A stretch of DNA of 64,000 nucleotides, from contig BPJS01000001.1 in the NCBI GenBank assembly GCA_026004735.1, positions 1,240,001-1,304,000 on the forward strand, written 5' to 3'. Numbering within the stretch: position 1 is the stretch's first letter; each line of letters starts with the position of its first letter. The notes under the pieces are model-generated. The model was not told where the DNA came from. It was given only the letters and a program-made list of their open reading frames with translations, and ran no database searches. Below are positions 37,674 through 45,612 of the stretch, one piece after another. The position numbers and the translations under genes were made by a program. The stretch is from Isosphaeraceae bacterium (GTDB taxonomy: Bacteria; Planctomycetota; Planctomycetia; Isosphaerales; Isosphaeraceae).

Positions 37674-38528
37674 ATGGACGTGGAGCTTGGCTGGAGCGAA
37701 GGTCTCGACCCGCAGGGGTCCGGGGATCGAGATGTGACCGAGAGTCCGACGCCGGCTGAGCGCGTGCCCGCTGATGTGCGGCTGCTGATCTCGTTGGCAA
37801 CATACAATGAAGCTGGCAATCTGGAGGAACTGATTGCCGCGATCCGCCGGGTGGCTCCGACGGCGAATATCCTGGTAATCGACGACGATTCTCCAGATGG
37901 CACGGGAGAGATTGCCGAGCGGTTGAGGCGGGACGATCCCCGGATCGAGGTGTTGCATCGTCCGGGGAAGCAGGGGCTGGGGACGGCGGTGATGGCCGGG
38001 ATGCGGCATGCGATCGAGGGAAAGTATGACTACTTCCTGAATCTGGACGCCGACTTCAGTCATCCGCCGCGGTACATCCCCCAACTGGTGGCGGGGATGG
38101 AGCGATACGACGTGATGATCGGCTCGCGGTATGTCGAGGGGGGCGGAATCGCGGGCGATCAGTTCGACTGGAAGCGTAAGTTGATGAGTGGGGGCATCAA
38201 CTGGTATGCGCGGACGACGCTGGGGCTGACGGCACGCGATACGAGCGGATCGTTTCGCTGTTACCGGGTCTCGAAGCTGGCGGCGATTGACTTTGCTCGG
38301 ATTTACTCCCGCGGCTATTCGTTCATGGAGGAGATCTTGTTTCGGTGCCAGCAGGTTGGTTGTCGGATTGGGGAGACGCCGATCGTGTTCGAGAACCGGC
38401 GGGCGGGTGTCTCGAAGATCAATCCGAAGGAAGCGCTCAAGGCGTTGGTGATCATGGGCCGGATCGGGCTGCACCGGCTGCTGGGCCGGGAACGGTCGCG
38501 TGCATCCGGCGCGTCGGTGAGGCGGTAA
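37674..38528 (+). CDS. Polyprenyl-phosphate glycosyltransferase (dolichyl-phosphate mannose synthase-like)
   Basis: A 284-residue soluble GT2 enzyme of the DPM1/Ppm1 type, which transfers a sugar from a nucleotide sugar to polyprenyl phosphate. Motifs include SLATYNEAGNLEELI, ILVIDDDSPDGTGEI, the metal-site NLDADFSHPP and IGSRYVEGGGI, and the acceptor region DTSGSFRCYR and GYSFMEEILFRC. No C-terminal membrane domain is present. The start at 37674 (MDVELGW) is preferred over a TTG seven codons upstream. It begins 66 bp after the ExeA-like gene and may belong to the same envelope-related unit. Confidence 0.9.
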   Translation: MDVELGWSEGLDPQGSGDRDVTESPTPAERVPADVRLLISLATYNEAGNLEELIAAIRRVAPTANILVIDDDSPDGTGEIAERLRRDDPRIEVLHRPGKQGLGTAVMAGMRHAIEGKYDYFLNLDADFSHPPRYIPQLVAGMERYDVMIGSRYVEGGGIAGDQFDWKRKLMSGGINWYARTTLGLTARDTSGSFRCYRVSKLAAIDFARIYSRGYSFMEEILFRCQQVGCRIGETPIVFENRRAGVSKINPKEALKALVIMGRIGLHRLLGRERSRASGASVRR

Positions 38529-38620
38529 GCGGGCCGGGTCAGGCGAACGGTTCCCCGGGCCAAAATCGGCAGCGGGGGCGGACGTCCGGGACAAGGCGGA
38601 GGATCGAGCGAAGAGGCCGG

Positions 38621-38983
38621 TTAGCGGTCCAGGTTGGCGTCGAACTCGCGGACGGTCAGATAGACCTCCTGGCACGTTTCGGCGATCTTCTCGCCGAGGC
38701 CGTGATGCTTGGTTTCGAGCTGGCTGGAATACATCGCCAGCAGTTTACAGAGAAAGGCGGCGTGGCCCGGGTCGGTCTCGGCGTCGAGCTGCTGTAACGA
38801 TTCTTCGATCTGGTCGGCCAGGTAAAGCAGAAACTGTGCCTGACCTTTAACTTCCGCCAGGGTGCGGGCCAGGATCGAGGTCTCGACCGGGGGTGGGAAG
38901 GCGGGTGGATCCTGAACCGAGCTGGCGGACCGGCCGAGAGTCGAGCCGGCCGGGCCGGAAGCTCGGGGCTCGGGGGTGGTCAT
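38621..38983 (-). CDS. Small helical protein, paralogue A
   Basis: A 120-residue protein without signal or membrane segment. A Pro-rich N-terminus (1-35) leads to an all-helical core: VKGQAQFLLYLADQI, then LQQLDAETDPGHAAFLCKLL and further helices. It aligns with the gene immediately upstream along about 70 residues, sharing G-x-x-QF-x-x-YL, LQ-x-L-x-x-E-x-D-x-G-x-x-x-FL and M-x-x-Q/S-x-L. I do not recognise the family. The stop of the upstream paralogue overlaps this ATG (38980-38983), so both are made together, perhaps as a heteromer. Confidence 0.7.
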   Translation of the reverse strand: MTTPEPRASGPAGSTLGRSASSVQDPPAFPPPVETSILARTLAEVKGQAQFLLYLADQIEESLQQLDAETDPGHAAFLCKLLAMYSSQLETKHHGLGEKIAETCQEVYLTVREFDANLDR

Positions 38984-39294
38984 GCCGCGTCTCCATTACG
39001 GATCCGAACCGATCCATCGCAGGTCTCGGCGACAGCGGCTTCGAGGCACCGGCAAAGTTCGGTCATCAGCCGCATGTTCTCGCATTCGACCGCGAGATTC
39101 TGGGCGTGCATTTCGACCAGTTGACGCAGGAAGATCCGTGTCCCCTGGTCATCCTCGTCCTGAAGCCGCTGGATGTCGGCGACCGCGGCGCGGACAAGAT
39201 AGTCCATAAACTGGAGCTTGCCGCGGATTGAGGTGCAGAGCTGGTTGATGTCGTGCAGGTCGCTGGTCCGGGAGGTGGCCGATGCGTGCGACAT
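38980..39294 (-). CDS. Small helical protein, paralogue B
   Basis: A 104-residue all-helical protein: IRGKLQFMDYLVRAAV, IQRLQDEDDQGTRIFLRQLV, EMHAQNLAVECENMRLM and a C-terminal helix. It is the first gene of the pair and a diverged copy of its neighbour, differing by a shorter N-terminus and Cys residues in the last helices. There is no signal peptide. Function is unknown. The conserved order, overlap and tandem duplication suggest partner subunits. Confidence 0.7.
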   Translation of the reverse strand: MSHASATSRTSDLHDINQLCTSIRGKLQFMDYLVRAAVADIQRLQDEDDQGTRIFLRQLVEMHAQNLAVECENMRLMTELCRCLEAAVAETCDGSVRIRNGDAA

Positions 39295-39930
39295 CCATAT
39301 CTCCTCCGAGCCAGCGGCCCGGTCGGCGGGTGTCGATTCCTTCTCAAGCCCGTCGCAGGACCCACCCTGCGAACGCCTGCCCGGTTCGACCGGATCACCG
39401 CCAAGGCTGGGCAGGGCAAACCGAGTCGGGCGGGAGATTCAGGTACGTTACCCACGGCGGCCGGCACTCGCAAGCGGGAACCCGCTGTGTCTGGGCCGCG
39501 AGTGACTCAGCGTGCGGTGGTCCGATGGCGGCCGTTTCGGCCGGGCAGGACTCTGGAGCGGTCGCGCTTCAGTTGACGCGCGAGCCTCTCCTTAAGGGAT
39601 TCGGAGCCGCTTGGCCGAGCGGTCCCGGCGTCGAGCGCGGGGGTCCAACAAACTGCACGTTGGAAAACCCGTCCCAAGATTTCCTCGGGGGGTTGCGGCG
39701 ATTGAGGACGAAGACTCCGCCCTGCGAGGGGGAAGTGACGAATCCGGAAGCAGGCTGGTTGGAGCATCGCGGGAGAGAGGACCGCCGAGGGGAGAGCCGG
39801 CTGTGGACTATCGGTGGCTGGCGGGGCCCGTTAGGCTTAAGCTCAAGTCCACTGACCCAGCCGGGTCGCGTCATGGGGTCGGTCCCGGGTCTGGGCGATC
39901 ATTCTTCGCTCTCTACGAGGTGCTGGAGCG
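39295..39930. other. Long intergenic region without a recognisable gene
   Basis: 636 bp between the paralogue pair (-) and the ThuA gene (+). Both promoters should lie here. Open frames on both strands give only low-complexity Arg/Pro/Gly-rich sequence, and I support none as a gene. Confidence 0.5.
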
Positions 39931-40815
39931 ATGAGCGTGCATCGACGCGAGTTTCTGAAAGGACTGGGCGTGGCTGGGCTGGCCGCCAGCCCAGCCTGGG
40001 CCCACCTGGGACGACGTCCATCGGAAGCCAAGAATGTGCTGTTCTTCACGAAAAGCTCGGGCTTTCAGCACTCGGCGATAGCCCGCCAGGGCGGCGAGCT
40101 GAGTCATGCCGAACGGATTTTGAAGCAGCTCGGCGAAGCGCATGGCCTGAACGTTACGTGTTCGAAGGACGGAAGGTTGTTCGACCCCAGCCAGATCGGG
40201 CAGTGGGATGCGTTCGTTTTTTACACGACGGGCGATCTGACCAAGGAAGGAACCGACCGTCAGCCGCCGATGTCGCCCGAGGGGCTGGAGGCATTCCTGG
40301 ACGCGATCCGTAGCGGGCGGGCGGGATTCGTCGGCGTCCATTCGGCGACCGACACGTTCGGAACCCACCGGGGCCGCGGTGCCGACGATCCGTTCATCCA
40401 GATGATCGGCGGCCACTTCAACGGTCATGGCGCGCAGCAGGTTGCCGAACTGATCGTCACCGACCCGTCGTTTCCGGGAACCAAGGTGCTCGAACGTCGG
40501 TTTCGACTCAACGACGAGTGGTACTCGCAAAAGTTTCAGCCGGACGATCTTCATGTGATCATCGCGCACGACACCTCGACGATGAAGGGCGATGATTACA
40601 AGCGGCCCAACTACCCCCAGACCTGGGCCAAGATGTATGGAGAGGGTCGAGTCTTTTATACCTCCATGGGACACCGGGAGGATGTCTGGGAGAACCCCCT
40701 GTTCCAGAACCTGCTGGTGGGGGGTCTGTCCTGGGTGGCCGGACTCGTGGAAGCGGATGTCCGCCCCAACGCCCACGAGGTGACGCCCGAATTTCAGAAG
40801 ACCGAGGACCAATAA
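39931..40815 (+). CDS. Exported ThuA-domain protein
   Basis: A 294-residue protein with a Tat-like signal (HRREFLKGLGVAGLAASPAWA) and a ThuA (trehalose-utilisation-like) domain of the class I glutamine-amidotransferase-like fold. Features are VLFFTKSSGFQHSAI, DAFVFYTTGDLT, GFVGVHSATDTF, FIQMIGGHFNGHGAQQ, FRLNDEWYSQ and GRVFYTSMGHREDVW. ThuA-like domains are abundant in planctomycetes and act in sugar or glycan metabolism; the catalytic role is unclear. It stands alone with a strong hairpin behind it. Confidence 0.9.
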   Translation: MSVHRREFLKGLGVAGLAASPAWAHLGRRPSEAKNVLFFTKSSGFQHSAIARQGGELSHAERILKQLGEAHGLNVTCSKDGRLFDPSQIGQWDAFVFYTTGDLTKEGTDRQPPMSPEGLEAFLDAIRSGRAGFVGVHSATDTFGTHRGRGADDPFIQMIGGHFNGHGAQQVAELIVTDPSFPGTKVLERRFRLNDEWYSQKFQPDDLHVIIAHDTSTMKGDDYKRPNYPQTWAKMYGEGRVFYTSMGHREDVWENPLFQNLLVGGLSWVAGLVEADVRPNAHEVTPEFQKTEDQ

Positions 40816-40822
40816 GTGCGAC

Positions 40823-40840
40823 GAGACCGGTCGCGGTCTC
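40823..40840 (+). terminator. Hairpin after the ThuA gene
   Basis: A perfect 7-bp stem GAGACCG/CGGTCTC with a GTCG loop, 8 nt after the stop. No T-run follows. Confidence 0.45.
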
Positions 40841-40857
40841 TGCCAAAGACAACCGAA

Positions 40858-40897
40858 CGGCCGCGTCCCGCCCGATCGTCTCGGCGGAACGCGGCCG
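40858..40897. terminator. Strong intergenic hairpin
   Basis: CGGCCGCGT (40858-40866) pairs with ACGCGGCCG (40889-40897), extended inward by CCGCC/GGCGG across one mismatch, giving a 14-bp stem with a 10-nt loop. It is symmetrical and lies between the ThuA gene and the small minus-strand gene, so it could serve both. Confidence 0.5.
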
Positions 40898-40942
40898 AAG
40901 GTGTTATGCATGGAGGGTGGCTGGGCCTGGCCCGGTCAGAGG

Positions 40943-41143
40943 CTAGGCCTCGGCAGGCCCGCGGCTTGAGAGATGGGTGTTGGAGCGGCTCCCAGAGGAC
41001 TGCAGCGCGGAGAGCACGCCCAGCATCACCGAGCGCCGGCCGGCTCGCGAACTCGTGCCGCGCCGCCGCAGGCGAGCCATGGCCCCGGCATAGGCATTGG
41101 CCGGGTTTGTCGAGCCGTACTTCTTCACGTTCGCTGCACTCAT
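40943..41143 (-). CDS. Small basic protein of unknown function
   Basis: A 66-residue reading frame: MSAANVKKYGSTNPANAYAG, then a basic helix (ARLRRRGTSSRAGRRS) and a Ser-rich tail. It matches nothing I know. In its favour are a GGAGAGAGA ribosome-binding-site-like sequence just before the ATG, a compact non-repetitive N-terminus and the two-way hairpin at 40858-40897 downstream of its stop. Against it are its length and its lack of any recognisable domain. Confidence 0.42.
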   Translation of the reverse strand: MSAANVKKYGSTNPANAYAGAMARLRRRGTSSRAGRRSVMLGVLSALQSSGSRSNTHLSSRGPAEA

Positions 41144-41572
41144 TCAGTCTCTCTCCGTGAAAGGACCGAGGCGGGGCGAGACTCGATGCACCGCCCGGCC
41201 AATCCACCCGATCCATCCCTGGAGCAGGGCTGGCGCTGAAGGCCACCGATCGCTCGACATCCCGGCCGAGCCGCACGGCGACACGCGGAGATCCACCTCC
41301 GCACGCGCAAACCCCACCAAAAGACAGACTAGGACCAACTCACCACGCGGCTACGGATCGACCCGAAGCCGCGTTGCCGGCGAAGCAGACCTCGAAGGAA
41401 CCCCAAGCTCCGAGGGCCTGCGGCTCGTCCAGGAAGCGGATCGAGACCGACTCCCGGACGTAACTCATACTATATCGACCGATCCGGAATGCTCCAAGAA
41501 AAATTCGAACGATTCTCGGATTGGATTGTTTGGGTAAGATCGTGGCCTGCTTCACGGCGAGGGATCGGGTGA
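41144..41572. other. Intergenic region upstream of the permease
   Basis: 429 bp. The right half (about 41460-41540) is AT-richer and has a weak TAAGAT -10-like box at 41534-41539. No gene is recognisable. Confidence 0.45.
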
Positions 41573-43534
41573 GTGAGCAGAGGAAGGATCGCGAGGCGGA
41601 TGGGCTGGTCGACGATGCGAGATGGGCGGTCGACGATGCGAGATGGGCGATCGGCGGATGGAACGGGGGAGCACGTTTGCTGGTGGGCCACGGGCGATAT
41701 CAACGCCTTTTTTGGGGTGATGCTCGACAACGTCAGCGACATGATTTTGATGGCCAGTTTGCTGGTTGGGGTTTTTGGCTTTCCGGCGGAGTTTGGGCTG
41801 ACGCGGATGATTCCGGGGACGGCGGTGGGGGTGTTGGTGGGGGATTTGATCTATACGGTGATGGCGGTCCGGCTGGCGCGAAGGGAGGGGCGTTCGGATG
41901 TGACGGCGATGCCGCTGGGATTGGACACGCCGAGCACATTTGGGTCGGTTTTTCTGGTGCTGGGGCCATCGTTTCGGGCGGAGTTGGAACGGCAGGAAAT
42001 GGCGGGAATCGCGGCCGACCCGGTCGCGGCGGCCGAGCATGCCTGGTACGTCGGGATCACGATGTTGGTTGCGGCGGGGCTGTTCAAGGTGGCCTGCGCG
42101 CCGGTGAGTGGTTGGATTCGGCGGCGGTGTCCGCGGGCGGGGCTGTTGGGTTCGCTGGTGGCGATCGCGCTGGTCATTATCAGTTTTTTGCCGCTTCTGG
42201 AAGTTGCCGCGACGCCGGTCACGGGGATGGTGTCACTGGCGTTGGTCTTGGCGACGCTGACGGCGCGGTGGCGGCTGAGCGGTTGGTTGGTGGGGCTGTT
42301 GACGGGGTTGGGCATGGGATTGATGGGGGTGGCGGCCAGTGGCGGGACGGAGGTTGGCTGGTTGGTGGGGTTGGGGATAGCGGGTTTGGCGACGCTTGCA
42401 CTGGCCCGGCTGGAGGAGATTCCCGGCTCGCTGGTGGCGGTGTGCGTGGGGGCCGGTTTGACGCATCTTTTTACGCTCGTAGGGAGCGGAGCCGGGCTGA
42501 CACCGCCGCCGGTGGGCGGGTTGGGTTTCTGGCTGCCGTTGCCGCTCGGCCCCTGGTGGGACTGGCTCAAAGCCCACGGGTTGGAGGCCGCCGGCTACCT
42601 TCCGGTGGTGCTGCCGTTGGCGTTGGCGACGGTCATTGGCGGCATCGATTGCACGGAGAGTGCGGCGGCGGCGGGCGACCGTTACGCGACCGAGCCGATC
42701 GTGGCCGCCGAAGGGGTGGCGACGCTGGCTGCGGCGGCCCTGGGTGGAGTCATTCAGTCCACGCCGTATATCGGCCATCCAGCTTACAAGGCGATGGGGG
42801 GGCGAGCTGGCTACACGCTGGCGACCGGCGTCTTTGTGGGGGCCCTTGGGGTGTTCGGGTCGTTTGGGTGGGTATTTCATGTGCTGCCGCGGGCGGCGGT
42901 CTACCCGATCCTGGTGTTTGTGGGGGTCGAGATTGCCCAGCAATCGTTCCGGGCAACACCGCGACGCCATTATCCGGCCCTGGTGCTGGCGTGTGTGCCG
43001 GCGCTGGCGTATCTGGCGTATCTGATGGTCGATCGGCTGGCCGGCGAAGTCGATCTTCGGATGGGGACGCTGGGACCGGCGTTTGGGACGTATGGTGCCG
43101 AGGTGCAGCAGTGGCTCCAGGTCTTGACGACCTTGGCCGGTGGATTTTTGGTGACGAGTCTGCTCTGGGGGAGTTGGCTGGCCTGGTTGATCGACGGCCG
43201 GTGGCGGGTGGCGTCGCTCGCGTTGGTATTCGGGGCGATGCTGGCCTGGGTGGGGGTGATTCACTCGCCGCTACGCGGGAGTCCGATCCTCTGGCCGTCG
43301 CAGGTCGAGGAGCGATTGAAGGCCGAGGGACGGCTGGAGGCCTCCCGGCCGCTGTTGCCGCACCAGTGGGCGCTGGCGTACCTAGGCATGTCCGCGGTGG
43401 TGCTGGTGGTTGGGCGGACGGGCAAGGGGCCGACGGCGGCCCAGGGGATGGAACCGGACGGGGACGCCGGGTCGGAGACCGATGGGCCGAAACGGAGCGG
43501 GCCGTGGATTGAGAAGGCCGAACCGACGCGGTAA
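41573..43534 (+). CDS. NCS2-type (xanthine/uracil/purine) permease-like membrane protein
   Basis: A large multi-spanning transporter of the xanthine/uracil/AzgA type (653 residues from the GTG at 41573), with about 13 membrane segments. The conserved beginning is TGDINAFFGVMLDNVSDMIL. DVTAMPLGLDTPSTFGSVFL and GGIDCTESAAAAGDRY correspond to substrate-binding regions of the fold. A hydrophilic loop of about 60 residues and a charged C-terminal tail are extra. The first 36 residues include a 21-bp in-frame duplication (41607-41648); the true start may be an ATG at 41600 with AGGAAGGA ahead, or later. Substrate unknown. PTS enzyme I begins 11 bp downstream. Confidence 0.85.
   Translation: MSRGRIARRMGWSTMRDGRSTMRDGRSADGTGEHVCWWATGDINAFFGVMLDNVSDMILMASLLVGVFGFPAEFGLTRMIPGTAVGVLVGDLIYTVMAVRLARREGRSDVTAMPLGLDTPSTFGSVFLVLGPSFRAELERQEMAGIAADPVAAAEHAWYVGITMLVAAGLFKVACAPVSGWIRRRCPRAGLLGSLVAIALVIISFLPLLEVAATPVTGMVSLALVLATLTARWRLSGWLVGLLTGLGMGLMGVAASGGTEVGWLVGLGIAGLATLALARLEEIPGSLVAVCVGAGLTHLFTLVGSGAGLTPPPVGGLGFWLPLPLGPWWDWLKAHGLEAAGYLPVVLPLALATVIGGIDCTESAAAAGDRYATEPIVAAEGVATLAAAALGGVIQSTPYIGHPAYKAMGGRAGYTLATGVFVGALGVFGSFGWVFHVLPRAAVYPILVFVGVEIAQQSFRATPRRHYPALVLACVPALAYLAYLMVDRLAGEVDLRMGTLGPAFGTYGAEVQQWLQVLTTLAGGFLVTSLLWGSWLAWLIDGRWRVASLALVFGAMLAWVGVIHSPLRGSPILWPSQVEERLKAEGRLEASRPLLPHQWALAYLGMSAVVLVVGRTGKGPTAAQGMEPDGDAGSETDGPKRSGPWIEKAEPTR
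41607..41648 (+). repeat. 21-bp tandem duplication
   Basis: Two identical 21-bp units (41607-41627 and 41628-41648), equal to seven codons, near the start of the permease gene. Each contains an in-frame ATG. Confidence 0.9.
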
Positions 43535-43545
43535 ATTAGATTATT

Positions 43546-45336
43546 ATGTTTAAGGGGGTTGCGGTTAGTCCGGGCGTGGCGATCGGTGTGGTGCATCGGG
43601 TCGAGTCGGTCTTCGGCCCGGCCGAGCCGGAGTATCTTGCAGCCGGTGCTGACCCGGGGGCCGAGATCAGCCGGTTTGAGCAGGCTGTGCAGCGGTCGGC
43701 CGAGGAACTGGACAAAACGATCGAGAAGGTGGCGACCGAGGTGGGGGCCGCCGAAGCGGAGATTTTTCGCAGCCATTTGACGGTCTTGCAGGATGCCACG
43801 CTCCTGCAGCAAGTTAAGCAGAAGATTCGCGACGAGCGACTGACGGCAACCTCGGCGCTTCATGAAGTGGTTCAGGCCTACGCCGCGGCGTTTGCCCGGC
43901 TCGAGCATGATCATTTTCGGGAGCGGCTGGCGGATATACGGGATGTGATTGCCCGGATTATCGGCCATCTCCAAGAGCCTGACCGGTCGCTGCCGACTGA
44001 GCCGACCCTTAGCGGCGAGTATGATCCGTCGGCCAACGGCACGACCGAGCCGGTCGTGCTCGTGGCCAATGAAATCCTGCCGAGCCAGGCGATGAGCTTG
44101 GGCCACTTACCGCTGGCCGGGATTGTGACCGAGACGGGGGGGAGCACCAGCCACGCGGCCATTTTGTCGCGGAGCCGTGGGATCCCGGCTGTTTCCGGTT
44201 GCGTGGGGGTGACGTCCGCGCTGCGTAACGGGGAGGTGATTATCGTCGATGGCCGCGAGGGGGTGGTGTTGGTGCGGCCCGACGCCGAGACGCTGGCGGC
44301 GTATCGCAAGATTCAGCGGGAATTTGTCCACATCAAGGATCGGCTGATTCGGAATCGGGATGAGCCGGCGGCCAGCCGCGACGGGGTGCGGGTGGAGCTG
44401 CTGGCCAACATCAACACGCTCTCGGATGCCAAAGCGGCGGTTCAGGTCGGCGCGACGGGGGTCGGTCTGTATCGAACCGAGTATCTCTTCATCACGCATC
44501 CGGACGTGCCCAACGAAGAGGAACAGTATCAGGCGTATAAGGCGGTCGTGGAGACGGCTCCGAATCGGTCGGTCACGATCCGGACCTTGGATCTGGGCGG
44601 TGACAAGACGGTGCCGTATCTGGGTCATCGCCACGAACCGAATCCGTTCATGGGCTGGCGGTCGATTCGGCTGATTTCGGAGCATCCGCGGCTGTTTGAG
44701 ACGCAGGTGCGGGCGATCTTGCGGGCAGGTGCGCACGGCAAGGTGAGCATCCTGTTCCCGATGATCACGACGGTCGACGAGCTGAAGCGGGTGCGGCAGA
44801 TGGTCGACGGGATGAAGGCCGAGCTGGCCGCGGCTCGGGTGCCGTTCGGTCGGGACGTTCAGTTTGGGGTGATGATTGAGGTCCCGGCGGCCGCGGTCTG
44901 CATCGACTCGATCTTGCGGGATGTCGACTTCATTTCGATCGGCTCGAATGACTTGATTCAGTATCTGGTCGCCGCCGACCGGGACAATCCGAAGGTGGCA
45001 CATCTGTGCGACCCGCTCGGACCGGCGATCCTTCGAGTGCTGAAGATGATCCTCGATGCCTGTAGCAAGACCGGCACGCCGGTGACCGTTTGCGGCGAGA
45101 TGGCCGGTCAGCCGCGGTGTGTGCTGGTTTTGTTCGGGATGGGATTGACGCGGTTCAGCATGAGCCCGGCGTTTGTGCCGACGATCAAGGCCCTGCTGGC
45201 GCGCGTCAGCACCGCTGAGGCGGAGCGTTATGCCCATCATGTTTTGCAAGCCAAGACGGCCGACGAGATCCGCCAATATCTGAACGAGCGGCTCCGCGAT
45301 GTGTCGCGAGATTTCGAATTTCTCGAGATTCATTGA
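43546..45336 (+). CDS. ptsI: Phosphoenolpyruvate-protein phosphotransferase (PTS enzyme I)
   Basis: A 596-residue enzyme I, autophosphorylating from PEP and passing phosphate to HPr. The N-domain holds the phosphorylated His in GGSTSHAAILSRSRGIP. The PEP-binding barrel has VGLYRTEYLF, RTLDLGGDK, NPFMGWRSIR, FPMITTVDEL, FISIGSNDLIQY and the active-site Cys region VCGEMAG. The length is near the usual 570. No N-terminal GAF domain is present, so it is not the nitrogen-type PtsP. No HPr or EII gene is nearby, so a regulatory role is possible. The gene follows the permease after 11 bp. Confidence 0.94.
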   Translation: MFKGVAVSPGVAIGVVHRVESVFGPAEPEYLAAGADPGAEISRFEQAVQRSAEELDKTIEKVATEVGAAEAEIFRSHLTVLQDATLLQQVKQKIRDERLTATSALHEVVQAYAAAFARLEHDHFRERLADIRDVIARIIGHLQEPDRSLPTEPTLSGEYDPSANGTTEPVVLVANEILPSQAMSLGHLPLAGIVTETGGSTSHAAILSRSRGIPAVSGCVGVTSALRNGEVIIVDGREGVVLVRPDAETLAAYRKIQREFVHIKDRLIRNRDEPAASRDGVRVELLANINTLSDAKAAVQVGATGVGLYRTEYLFITHPDVPNEEEQYQAYKAVVETAPNRSVTIRTLDLGGDKTVPYLGHRHEPNPFMGWRSIRLISEHPRLFETQVRAILRAGAHGKVSILFPMITTVDELKRVRQMVDGMKAELAAARVPFGRDVQFGVMIEVPAAAVCIDSILRDVDFISIGSNDLIQYLVAADRDNPKVAHLCDPLGPAILRVLKMILDACSKTGTPVTVCGEMAGQPRCVLVLFGMGLTRFSMSPAFVPTIKALLARVSTAEAERYAHHVLQAKTADEIRQYLNERLRDVSRDFEFLEIH

Positions 45337-45374
45337 GGGTTTACGCCCCGGCAGGGAGAAGCCGGCGGAGCGTG

Positions 45375-45403
45375 TTGCGATGGTGGAACGCGCCTGCTAG
45401 GCT
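45375..45403 (+). promoter_or_regulatory. Possible promoter of the Rieske/cytochrome b cluster
   Basis: -35 TTGCGA (45375-45380), 17-bp spacer and -10 TAGGCT (45398-45403), about 210 bp before the Rieske gene. The -10 is a weak match. Confidence 0.35.
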
Positions 45404-45612
45404 GAGATCTGCCTTTCGAAATCGGGGTCCAGAGATGGTTGCCTTGCGCGATTCCCTCTCGGCTGAGGCGGGAAGAGGTGACGCCACGACGACTGCCCGA
45501 GGCGCGAGGGGCGGCAAGGGGTGGGGACCCGACTCTTTTTCCGCCGTGATCGACCCGGATGCCGAGCCCGTTCTGGCGCGAGGCAGCGGGGCTGCGGAGC
45601 TGGACCAGTCCT

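Noticed and set aside
39282..40313. 343-codon plus frame before and over the ThuA gene
   Set aside because: It overlaps the ThuA gene in another frame and gives only Arg/Gly/Ser-rich sequence.
41521..43512. Alternative long frame over the permease
   Set aside because: Its product is Gly/Arg-rich and domain-free, while the shifted frame encodes a clear multi-spanning permease.
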